From: Methanomassiliicoccales archaeon
Lineage (GTDB): Archaea > Thermoplasmatota > Thermoplasmata > SG8-5
Direction of reading: 5' to 3'
DNA: 5,772 nucleotides
Assembly: GCA_030636255.1 (NCBI GenBank)
Contig: DAOVXH010000125.1
Location: 1 to 5,772 of the forward strand
The stretch's first letter is position 1. Each line of letters starts with the position of its first letter. Shown piece by piece: positions 1 through 5,772 of this stretch. The notes beneath the pieces are model-generated. The model searched no databases, was not told the DNA's origin, and saw only the letters and a program-made list of their open reading frames with translations. The position numbers and the translations under genes are program-made.

Positions 1-2891
1 GAGGTTACACACCAGAAGAAGCAAATAATATCTCACTTGAAGATACCATGGTACCTGAAAGCATGCCCCTGGTCAAAAGAATTTTTGAAGAGGAGAACAG
101 TAAGCCAATGGCAGAACGCTGGGCAGAACAGACCATTGAATTGAATATGTACAGAAAGGATGGTTCGGTTATATCTATAGAAGCATCTCTGAAAGGGATT
201 CGTGATACCAAAGGAAATATAAGCGCCATTCAGGGAAGAACCATAGATATTACTGAGCGCAAGAAGGCTGAGAAGGCGCTGAAAGAGGGAGATAGACTAT
301 TCAAGCTCATCACAGAGAACATGGAAGATGAAGTTTGGTTGATGGACATGGATCTGAACGTGACTTTCATGACCCAATCAGTCCTTCGTGACAGAGGGTA
401 TTCATTGGAAGACATGCAAAAGATGGATTGGGCAGACCATCTAACTCCAGAGTCACTTGAGGTTGCACTTGGGGGATTGGAGCTTGCTTTGACGCCTGAG
501 AATCTCAGTCAGAAGGATAAAGATGTCGCTGGAACATTAGACCTAGAATTCTATCACAAGGATGGTCACACTGTCTGGGCAGATACAACAATCAAATTAC
601 TCAGGGATGAAAATGGAGAGCCTATTGGCCTATTGGGGGTGGCACATGATATCACTGAGCGAAAGAAAGCTGAAGAATCTCTAATAGACAGCGAAAATAG
701 ATTGAATATAATATTTGAATCTGCACCAGATGCTTATTATTTGAATGACTTTGAAGGAACATTCATGGATGGCAATAAAGCTGCTGAAGAATTGTTGGGA
801 TATTCCAGAGAAGAACTCATTGGCAAGGATTTCGCAGATGCAGGAATTCTGCCAATGGAGCAGGTTGAGAAAGCCTTGAATTTATTAGCTGAAAACATTA
901 ATGGAAAAACCACTGGTCCAGATGAATTCACTTTGAAAAGGAAGGACGGCTCAAAAGTTGATGTGGAAATACTAACGCATCCTGTGAAGATTGGTGGCAA
1001 AGACAGAATACTGGGTATTGCCAGGGAAATCACAGAGCGCAAGAAGGCCGAAGAAGCCCTGGAAAATAGTGAAGAGCGTTTCAATCAAGTAGCAAAACAC
1101 TCAATGGAATGGATTTGGGAAATTGATGCTGAAGGAAAATTCACATATGCCAGTCAAATGTGTGAAGAGGTTTATGGTTACAAACCTGATGAGCTTATTG
1201 GCAAGTATTTCTATGAACTTGCAGCACCAGAGATACGCGAGAAAATTAAGGATTCATCTTTCAAGGAAATTATCAAGAATAAAAAATCATTCAGAAACAC
1301 CCTGAACAGATGCATTCGCAAGGATGGAAAGTATATATGGATAAAGTCCAGCGGATTTCCAACATTGGATGAAAAAGGAAACGTGATAGGGTACAGGGGA
1401 AGTGACATAGATGTTTCCGAACAGATAAGGATTGAAGAGGCTATTGACGAATCCGAAGAAAAGTTCAGAGCCGTTTTCAATGAGGCACTGGACGGTATTG
1501 TTCTAATAAACGCTGACAATGGCATGATAATTGATGCGAATCCTGAATTTCAGAGAATTTCCGGTAGGAGTATCAGTCAATTGAGGGCATTGCATATCTG
1601 GGACATCAGGCCAGAAGATATGATTCTGCTGGCAAAAGACACATTCAAGAACATAAAAAATATTGATGATCACTTAAGAATTATAGAAACTCAATTCATG
1701 CAGCCTTCTGGAGACATAGTGCCAGTAGAATTCAAAGCCCATAAGGTTGTTATTCGGAACAATGAATACATATTGACTATCGCAAGGGACATGACTCAGA
1801 TAGTCCAGGCAAAGGAAGATATTAAATCCAGTGAGGAAAAATTCCAGAACCTTTTCGAGGAGTCCCTTGATGCTGTTTACATAACAGATAAAGATGGAAC
1901 CGTAATAGACATGAACCTTGCTGGATGCAATATGCTTGGCTATTCCAGGGATGAGATGGTTGGAGAGAATGCTGTCAATACATATTTCCAGGAAGAAGAC
2001 AGGCTCCGTTTACAACAGGAGATTAGGGAAAAAGGCAGTGTCCAGGATTTCGAGGTTGTATTGAAGAGAAAGGATGGAAGCCAGATATTCTGTTTGATAA
2101 GCGCAACATCCAAGAAAGATTCCAAAGGAAAAATAACCAGCTATCAGGGAATAATCCATGATCTCACAGACAGAATCATCATTGAGCAGAGATACAGGGA
2201 TGAATTTGAGAGAGCGGAATTCTACAATGACCTAATGAGCCATGATGTTAGAAATTACAATCAGGGAATAATGTCTAACTTGGAATTAATGAACATGTCC
2301 GAAGACCTTTCGGAAAGTGCAAAGCGATTTTCCAGAAATGCCCTGAACCAGGTAATTGGAAGTTCCAGACTTATCAATAATCTTCAAACGCTCTCGGACT
2401 TGAAGCACAGCAAGGCATCTCTGGATGATATGGACATTATTCCTTTTATTGGAGAGGCTCTAGATTACACAAAAACATCATTTTCTGACAAGAAATTGAA
2501 AGTTAGCTTTCCAGATGAAGGCAAAAGCATAATTGTGAAAGGAAACAGCATGCTTCTGGAAGTGTTCAATAATTTACTAACAAATGCAGTTAAATTTGAC
2601 AGAAACCAGGAAGTTCATATTGAAATAAATATATCTGAAGATGAAAAATTCTATAAGTTCGAATTTAAAGACCATGGGCCAGGAATTGAGGACAATATGA
2701 AATCAAGGGTCTTTGATAGAAATATTCGAACCGATGAGGGCATATGGGGAACCGGGCTTGGACTGACACTGGTGAAACAGATAGTGGACACCATTGGCGG
2801 CGATATCTGGGTCGAGGACAGGATTGAAGGAAAAAGAACAGAAGGCAGCAATTTCATTCTGACATTACCGCGAGGTGATGCTCATGGCTAA
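1..2891 (+). CDS. Multi-PAS sensor histidine kinase (5' partial)
   Basis: Cytoplasmic sensor kinase expected to autophosphorylate on histidine and pass phosphate to the adjacent regulator. The frame is open from base 3 and its first codons (GYTPEEA) are the middle of a PAS domain, so the gene starts before the window and the Met codon at 48 is internal. Numbering from that Met: the end of one PAS (to about 78), then five full PAS domains at about 81-212, 217-338, 341-466, 470-592 and 594-715, most closed by DIT-type caps such as DITERKKAEE. A dimerisation/phosphoacceptor helix follows with His732 in SHDVRNYNQ, then a HATPase_c domain with N box NNLLTNAVKF (841-850), G1 box DHGPGI (875-880) and G2 box GTGLGL (901-906). 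No membrane segment is seen in the visible part. The H box lacks the usual HE-x-R-x-P proline and matches the HDxxNxNQ style I associate with archaeal kinases. The ligand of the PAS domains is unknown. It ends TAA, overlapping the next gene by 8 nt. Confidence 0.95.
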   Translation, partial: GYTPEEANNISLEDTMVPESMPLVKRIFEEENSKPMAERWAEQTIELNMYRKDGSVISIEASLKGIRDTKGNISAIQGRTIDITERKKAEKALKEGDRLFKLITENMEDEVWLMDMDLNVTFMTQSVLRDRGYSLEDMQKMDWADHLTPESLEVALGGLELALTPENLSQKDKDVAGTLDLEFYHKDGHTVWADTTIKLLRDENGEPIGLLGVAHDITERKKAEESLIDSENRLNIIFESAPDAYYLNDFEGTFMDGNKAAEELLGYSREELIGKDFADAGILPMEQVEKALNLLAENINGKTTGPDEFTLKRKDGSKVDVEILTHPVKIGGKDRILGIAREITERKKAEEALENSEERFNQVAKHSMEWIWEIDAEGKFTYASQMCEEVYGYKPDELIGKYFYELAAPEIREKIKDSSFKEIIKNKKSFRNTLNRCIRKDGKYIWIKSSGFPTLDEKGNVIGYRGSDIDVSEQIRIEEAIDESEEKFRAVFNEALDGIVLINADNGMIIDANPEFQRISGRSISQLRALHIWDIRPEDMILLAKDTFKNIKNIDDHLRIIETQFMQPSGDIVPVEFKAHKVVIRNNEYILTIARDMTQIVQAKEDIKSSEEKFQNLFEESLDAVYITDKDGTVIDMNLAGCNMLGYSRDEMVGENAVNTYFQEEDRLRLQQEIREKGSVQDFEVVLKRKDGSQIFCLISATSKKDSKGKITSYQGIIHDLTDRIIIEQRYRDEFERAEFYNDLMSHDVRNYNQGIMSNLELMNMSEDLSESAKRFSRNALNQVIGSSRLINNLQTLSDLKHSKASLDDMDIIPFIGEALDYTKTSFSDKKLKVSFPDEGKSIIVKGNSMLLEVFNNLLTNAVKFDRNQEVHIEINISEDEKFYKFEFKDHGPGIEDNMKSRVFDRNIRTDEGIWGTGLGLTLVKQIVDTIGGDIWVEDRIEGKRTEGSNFILTLPRGDAHG
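2872..2879 (+). promoter_or_regulatory. Ribosome binding site of RR1
   Basis: GAGGTGAT is a strong complement to the 3' end of archaeal 16S rRNA. It sits inside the last codons of the kinase gene, with 6 nt between GAGGTG and ATG 2884. It decides the start: the in-frame GTG at 2875 is part of this site, and ATG 2878 is too close to it. Confidence 0.8.
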
Positions 2892-3669
2892 AATGTTCCT
2901 GGTTGATGATGACAGGGCCATAATCGAAGTATACCACAATATGCTGGAGATTAAAGGACATGAGGTAATTGGTGAAGCATTTGACGGAGAAAATGCAGTT
3001 ATAATTTATGAAGAATTGGCAGTTAAGCCAGACATAATTCTCATGGACCACAGAATGCCGTTCAAGTGCGGGATAAGAGCCATGAAAGATATTCATGCAA
3101 TTAATCCAACCCAGTGTGTTATTTTTGTTACAGCGGACTTTGAGGCTGCCAAAGACGCATTAAACAAGGGAGCCCAGAGTTTCATAATGAAGCCTTTCCG
3201 CATGGATGATTTGTTCAATTCAATTGAGATGGCATTGCTGGAGAAAAAGAAAGAAAGCTCCAAACTCAGAGAATCATATCTCGGATACATAACCAGAATC
3301 AATGAATCCGGCGGCACAGCAGCCCTTGCCAGCATATGTGATGCAGTGGAGGAAGATGTAATCAATAAGTTCATTCCTGAACCGTCCTTGACAAATGTTC
3401 CACTGGAAACAATGATGCACTGGTTCTGCGAGTTTTTCAATACAATGGATATGAATTACACCTATGAAAGAGAACATGATAAATTCATTATCAGGAACAA
3501 CAAATGCATCTGGATGAATGATCTTGGATCAAATCCTCATTTCTGCTTCATGGCCAAATGTGTCATATCAAAATTTGCAATGAAGACCGGTAGAGAATTC
3601 AATCTGGAACTGAACAAGGCTATCATGGACGGCTCGGAAGAATGTGTTTTTGAGTTGACATTTATCTGA
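2884..3669 (+). CDS. Response regulator RR1: receiver plus cysteine-rich C-terminal domain
   Basis: Two-component response regulator of 261 aa, cytoplasmic. The receiver (about 1-120) has the acidic triad DDD at 8-10, phosphoacceptor Asp55 in ILMDHRMP, Thr83 in FVTAD and Lys103 in MKPF, so it should be phosphorylated. The C-terminal part (about 125-261) has no visible helix-turn-helix or enzyme motif. It carries cysteines 152, 182, 208, 221 and 254 that match those of the paralogue at 3832, plus its own Cys226. The stretch from CIWMNDLGSNPHFC onward resembles the 'methanogen output domain' type (MetOD1) known from archaeal regulators; this is recalled and not searched. The ATG at 2884 was chosen for the ribosome binding site 6 nt upstream and because MAKMFLVDDD aligns with the paralogue start. 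The 8-nt overlap with the kinase gene points to translational coupling and a cognate pair. The TGA stop is followed directly by in-frame TAG. Confidence 0.93.
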   Translation: MAKMFLVDDDRAIIEVYHNMLEIKGHEVIGEAFDGENAVIIYEELAVKPDIILMDHRMPFKCGIRAMKDIHAINPTQCVIFVTADFEAAKDALNKGAQSFIMKPFRMDDLFNSIEMALLEKKKESSKLRESYLGYITRINESGGTAALASICDAVEEDVINKFIPEPSLTNVPLETMMHWFCEFFNTMDMNYTYEREHDKFIIRNNKCIWMNDLGSNPHFCFMAKCVISKFAMKTGREFNLELNKAIMDGSEECVFELTFI

Positions 3670-3719
3670 TAGTCACCACCAGTAATGCATTATTCTCAAA
3701 TGAGTATGCTCTGCCAATA

Positions 3720-3729
3720 TTTTTATATA
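3720..3729 (+). promoter_or_regulatory. TATA-like box or T-rich terminator of the first operon
   Basis: A run of five T followed by ATATA lies about 50 nt after the RR1 stop. It could end the kinase-RR1 transcript (archaeal termination favours T-rich tracts) or serve as an upstream TATA box for RR2. The sequence cannot separate these two readings. Confidence 0.3.
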
Positions 3730-3740
3730 GGAAGAGCACA

Positions 3741-3754
3741 AAAAAACATTTATA
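3741..3754 (+). promoter_or_regulatory. Candidate BRE/TATA promoter of RR2
   Basis: An A-rich BRE-like stretch (AAAAAACA) leads into TTTATA at 3749-3754, the classic archaeal arrangement. Transcription would start about 25 nt downstream, near 3777-3780, giving a leader of roughly 50 nt. Such a leader could hold the ribosome binding site-like GATGTG found before the RR2 start. Confidence 0.45.
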
Positions 3755-3772
3755 CCCTTAGCTGCTATTAAG

Positions 3773-3809
3773 AAATAGGGGAATGAACATAGATTATATA
3801 CTAAATAGG
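3773..3809 (+). repeat. Direct repeat AAATAGG, copies 30 nt apart, flanking a TATA box
   Basis: AAATAGG occurs at 3773-3779 and again at 3803-3809, exactly 30 nt apart, which is about three helical turns. The copies bracket the TATA-like box at 3793-3800. The layout would suit an operator for a regulator contacting one face of the DNA, but a 7-base repeat in AT-rich DNA can easily arise by chance. Confidence 0.25.
3793..3800 (+). promoter_or_regulatory. Second candidate TATA box of RR2
   Basis: ATTATATA is centred near 3797. A start about 26 nt downstream would fall near 3823, giving an mRNA with almost no leader before ATG 3832, or a leaderless one beginning at the in-frame GTG 3823. It competes with the box at 3749-3754. 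Confidence 0.4.
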
Positions 3810-3819
3810 TAAAAGAAAA

Positions 3820-3825
3820 GATGTG
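3820..3825 (+). promoter_or_regulatory. Weak ribosome binding site of RR2
   Basis: GATGTG differs by one base from GAGGTG and stands 6 nt before ATG 3832, the same spacing as the strong sites of the genes at 2884 and 5651. This favours ATG 3832 over the in-frame GTG at 3823, which is part of the site itself. Confidence 0.4.
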
Positions 3826-3831
3826 GGTAAC

Positions 3832-4617
3832 ATGGCAACAATATTCACTATTGATGATGATAGAGAAATAATGAAGGTTTACAGGGAAATACTTCTTCTG
3901 AATAATCATGAAATAGTTGCAGAGGCCTATAATGGCGAGGAAGCGATCAATATCTTCAGGAAAATGAAAAGGCATCCAGACATAATAATCATGGATCATA
4001 GAATGCCATCCAAAGACGGCCTGGAGGCAATGAAGGACATAAGAAATATTAATCCACTGCAAGGCATTATTTTCGTGACTGCGGATAATGAGGCCGCAGA
4101 GCAGGCCATGGACATGGGAGCCAACAGCTTCATTCTCAAACCATTCAAGATGGACAATCTGTTCAATGCCATAGAAACTACCCTATTCGAGATGCGGAAA
4201 AAAGAAACAAACATGAGGGAGACCTTACTAAGCATAATAGTTCAAATCAAATCCTCGAATCCAGTCATGCTCAAGAGGGCTTGCGACCAGATAGAGATGG
4301 AAATTATCGATGAATATATACACAGCCTGAAAGTGGAAGAAGAAGTTAATCTCAAGGCCGCTTCCAACTGGACCTGCTCTCTCATGAACATTGCAGGTTT
4401 TGATTTCAAATATGAAGAATTGAAGAATGGACATATCCAGATAATCAATGACAAATGCCACTGGATGGAGAAATTTGGTTCTAATCCAGTATACTGCCAC
4501 ATAACCAGAGGCATAATTTCCAGGTTTGCATTGAAGGGGGATAAAAATGTAATCCTGGATGTCAAGAAAACACTCATGAACAATGATGATTGCTGTCATT
4601 TTGTATTGAAAACATGA
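3832..4617 (+). CDS. Response regulator RR2: receiver plus cysteine-rich C-terminal domain
   Basis: Paralogue of the regulator at 2884, also 261 aa. The receiver keeps all key residues at the same positions: DDD 8-10, Asp55 in IIMDHRMP, Thr83 in FVTAD and Lys103 in LKPF. By hand count about 67 of the first 120 residues are identical to RR1. The C-terminal domain is more diverged but keeps cysteines 151, 182, 209, 222 and 255 and the pattern C-x-W-M-x3-G-S-N-P-x2-C, likely the same MetOD1-like family. There is no DNA-binding motif, so the output may act through protein contact or through a metal or redox centre. ATG 3832 was chosen because MATIFTIDDD aligns with the RR1 start; GTG 3823 would add three residues. 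The gene has its own upstream region with TATA boxes and no kinase directly beside it, so the kinase ending at 2891 may serve both regulators; that is inference. Confidence 0.92.
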   Translation: MATIFTIDDDREIMKVYREILLLNNHEIVAEAYNGEEAINIFRKMKRHPDIIIMDHRMPSKDGLEAMKDIRNINPLQGIIFVTADNEAAEQAMDMGANSFILKPFKMDNLFNAIETTLFEMRKKETNMRETLLSIIVQIKSSNPVMLKRACDQIEMEIIDEYIHSLKVEEEVNLKAASNWTCSLMNIAGFDFKYEELKNGHIQIINDKCHWMEKFGSNPVYCHITRGIISRFALKGDKNVILDVKKTLMNNDDCCHFVLKT

Positions 4618-4645
4618 AGCCTGGACTCATGAGATACCATTATCA

Positions 4646-4661
4646 TTTTTGATATTATTTT
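4646..4661 (+). terminator. T-rich candidate terminator after RR2
   Basis: A T5 run and a T4 run lie within an AT-rich stretch about 30 nt after the RR2 stop and before the next promoter. Archaeal termination commonly uses such T tracts without a hairpin. No strong stem is present; the only nearby dyad is CTCATGAG at 4626-4633. Confidence 0.35.
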
Positions 4662-4675
4662 AAGTATGTTTAATA

Positions 4676-4688
4676 CCGAAATATATTA
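4676..4688 (+). promoter_or_regulatory. BRE/TATA promoter of the PAS-PAS gene, placed for leaderless transcription
   Basis: CCGAAA (BRE-like) runs into TATATTA, with the box centred about 25 nt before ATG 4708. This is the usual TATA-to-start distance in archaea, so transcription should begin at or within a base or two of the start codon. No GAGGTG-like site precedes that ATG, which fits a leaderless mRNA. Confidence 0.6.
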
Positions 4689-4707
4689 TTTTCCATATTG
4701 AACATCC

Positions 4708-5649
4708 ATGACAGACAGCACAGCAAAGAGAGACATTATTATTCCATCCAACTGCGATACAGCACCAGTTAGAGATGAGGAAAGTCTTTCTGCCTCCGAA
4801 TACAGTCAAATGCTGGACAGCACCGATGAAGGTGTAGTATTGATACAGGATGCCGAAATAAAGTACGTAAATTCGGCCATTACAAGATTACTTGGCTATT
4901 CTGTTGAAGAAATAAAGGGAGAGCCATTCACAATACTTATTGGCCCAGAGCATCTGGAATTGGTGGCTGAAAGATATATGGCCCGGCTTCAGGGTGAAGA
5001 TGTACCTTCAACTTATGACATAACTCTTAAAAGAAAGGATGATACCATTGTCTCGGCGGAAATTCATGTTTCTATTTTCGAGCACAACAATAGCCCTGCT
5101 TCACTGGTTATGGTCAGGGACATTACTGCCAGACTGGAAAGAGAGAAGGCTTTGAAGGAAAATGAACGGAACCTCAGATCTCTTTACAATTCAATGAATG
5201 AAGGTGTATGCCAGCATGAAATGGTTTATGATGATTTAGGAAAGGCTGTGGATTACCGAGTAATTGATGCAAACCAGAAATATGAAGAAATTTTGAATCT
5301 GAGAAAAGAGGATATTATTGGCAAGCTTGCTTCGGAAATATATGGCACAGATGAACCGCCTTATATGGAAATTTATGCAGATGTGGCAAAAACAGGCCAA
5401 TCAACTAAATTTGAGACCTATTTTCCACCTATGAACAAATATTTTTCTATATCTGTATTTTCGCCTAAGAAAGGGAAATTTGCCACGGTATTTGATGATA
5501 TCACCCAGCGCAAACATGCAGAGGAAAATCTGAAGTCAAAGGTAGATGAACTGGAAAAGTACAAGAAGGCCACAATTAATCGCGAACTTAAGATGGTGGA
5601 GTTGAAAGAAGAAATTAAGTCACTCAAAGAAAAGCAGAGAGGTGGCTGA
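4708..5649 (+). CDS. PAS-PAS-coiled-coil protein without output domain
   Basis: Cytoplasmic sensory protein of 313 aa. After a polar N-terminus (1-29) comes a first PAS domain (about 30-145) with the LLGYSVEEIKG core at 61-71, LKRKDD at 107-112 and cap VRDIT at 136-140. A second PAS (about 151-270) opens NSMNEGVCQHEMVYDD and closes FDDITQRKH. Residues 271-311 are highly charged heptad-like helix, including NRELKMVELKEEI. That helix resembles the linker seen at the end of PAS modules in many bacterial and archaeal sensors (recalled). No HisKA, HATPase_c, receiver, GGDEF or HTH motif follows, and the frame ends normally with TGA. It may therefore pass its signal by binding a partner, perhaps the product of the next gene, which begins 1 nt after its stop. 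The ATG at 4708 is supported by the promoter spacing. There are no membrane segments. Which small molecule or cofactor it binds cannot be told. Confidence 0.9.
   Translation: MTDSTAKRDIIIPSNCDTAPVRDEESLSASEYSQMLDSTDEGVVLIQDAEIKYVNSAITRLLGYSVEEIKGEPFTILIGPEHLELVAERYMARLQGEDVPSTYDITLKRKDDTIVSAEIHVSIFEHNNSPASLVMVRDITARLEREKALKENERNLRSLYNSMNEGVCQHEMVYDDLGKAVDYRVIDANQKYEEILNLRKEDIIGKLASEIYGTDEPPYMEIYADVAKTGQSTKFETYFPPMNKYFSISVFSPKKGKFATVFDDITQRKHAEENLKSKVDELEKYKKATINRELKMVELKEEIKSLKEKQRGG
5639..5644 (+). promoter_or_regulatory. Ribosome binding site of the downstream membrane protein gene
   Basis: GAGGTG lies in the last codons of the PAS-PAS gene, 6 nt before GTG 5651. This is the same site and spacing as for RR1, and it supports GTG 5651 as start over the in-frame GTG 5642, which overlaps the site. 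Confidence 0.7.
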
Positions 5650-5650
5650 A

Positions 5651-5772
5651 GTGGGCAAGGCCACATCATGGCTAGGCAAGATAACACCCAAGCTGGTTTC
5701 TCTATTGATTGTATCTGTATTAGTCATCGGTTTTCTATTTTGGAATTCCTTCAATAATGCTGCAGATGAGCA
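5651..5772 (+). CDS. N-terminus of a membrane-anchored protein, probably a sensor (3' partial)
   Basis: The frame is open from GTG 5651 to the window end, giving about 40 residues. A short basic N-terminus containing WLGKITPK is followed by one hydrophobic segment, about residues 15-31 (LVSLLIVSVLVIGFLFW), then polar residues NSFNNAADE. This is a typical uncleaved signal anchor with the N-terminus inside and the following domain outside the cell. Such TPKLV-type starts are common in membrane sensor kinases and chemoreceptor-like proteins, but the kinase or signalling part would lie beyond the window, so the function is inference. It starts 1 nt after the stop of the PAS-PAS gene with a good ribosome binding site, so the two are almost certainly co-transcribed and may act together. 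Confidence 0.75.
   Translation, partial: MGKATSWLGKITPKLVSLLIVSVLVIGFLFWNSFNNAADE

Noticed and set aside
48..50. ATG at 48 as the start of the kinase
   Set aside because: The frame is open to the window edge and the preceding codons continue a PAS domain, so this Met is internal.
1123..1305. Plus-strand 60-codon frame inside the kinase gene
   Set aside because: It is an out-of-frame shadow of a PAS domain with no ribosome binding site or recognisable motif.
2875..2877. GTG 2875 (and ATG 2878) as start of RR1
   Set aside because: Both are within or adjacent to the GAGGTGAT ribosome binding site; ATG 2884 has correct spacing and matches the paralogue N-terminus.
3755..3780. Possible hairpin between CCCT and AGGG in the RR2 leader
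   Set aside because: Only 4-5 pairs with a long unpaired loop and a bulge; not convincing as a riboswitch or small RNA.
4626..4633. Palindrome CTCATGAG after RR2, and the similar CTCAAATGAG at 3695-3704 after RR1
   Set aside because: Short dyads with 4-bp arms; they could be operators or weak stems, but sequences of this length are expected by chance.
5..5687. Numerous minus-strand open frames of 60-129 codons opposite the genes
   Set aside because: They lie opposite well-supported coding sequence, show no recognisable domains, and have Ser/Phe/Leu-rich composition typical of antisense reading of charged proteins.
1..5772. CRISPR arrays, tRNA/rRNA genes, insertion sequences, attachment sites
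   Set aside because: No regularly spaced repeats, cloverleaf-like stretches, transposase motifs or terminal inverted repeats were seen; nearly the whole window is signalling genes.

Overview
The window looks like a piece of an archaeal chromosome, probably a euryarchaeon of the methanogen/Thermoplasmata sort. This is inferred from archaeal-style BRE/TATA boxes, one gene with no ribosome binding site placed for leaderless transcription, internal genes with a strong GAGGTG ribosome binding site, the H-box style of the histidine kinase, and response regulators with a cysteine-rich C-terminal domain like those of methanogen two-component systems. No rRNA, tRNA or phylogenetic marker is present, so the assignment is tentative. 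All genes lie on the + strand.

Layout: (1) 1-2891 is the 3' part of a very large soluble sensor histidine kinase with at least six PAS domains; its start lies outside the window. (2) 2884-3669 is a response regulator (RR1) overlapping the kinase gene by 8 nt and probably translationally coupled to it. (3) 3670-3831 is an intergenic region with up to three TATA-like boxes. (4) 3832-4617 is a second response regulator (RR2), a paralogue of RR1 with exactly the same length (261 aa). (5) 4618-4707 is a short intergenic region with a T-rich candidate terminator and a well-placed BRE/TATA element. (6) 4708-5649 is a cytoplasmic PAS-PAS-coiled-coil protein with no kinase or other output domain. (7) 5651-5772 is the 5' end of a membrane-anchored protein, probably another sensor, whose start is 1 nt beyond the preceding stop.

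How they may work together: the multi-PAS kinase should autophosphorylate and pass phosphate to RR1, and plausibly also to RR2, because the two receiver domains are much more alike than the C-terminal domains. Neither regulator has a recognisable DNA-binding domain. Instead each carries a C-terminal domain with five cysteines at matching places, including a C-X12-C-X32-C pattern that recalls the metal or Fe-S binding tail of SufR/ArsR-like regulators. This redox- or metal-sensing possibility is the most interesting point in the window. The PAS-PAS protein and the membrane protein downstream form a second operon of the same signalling cluster.
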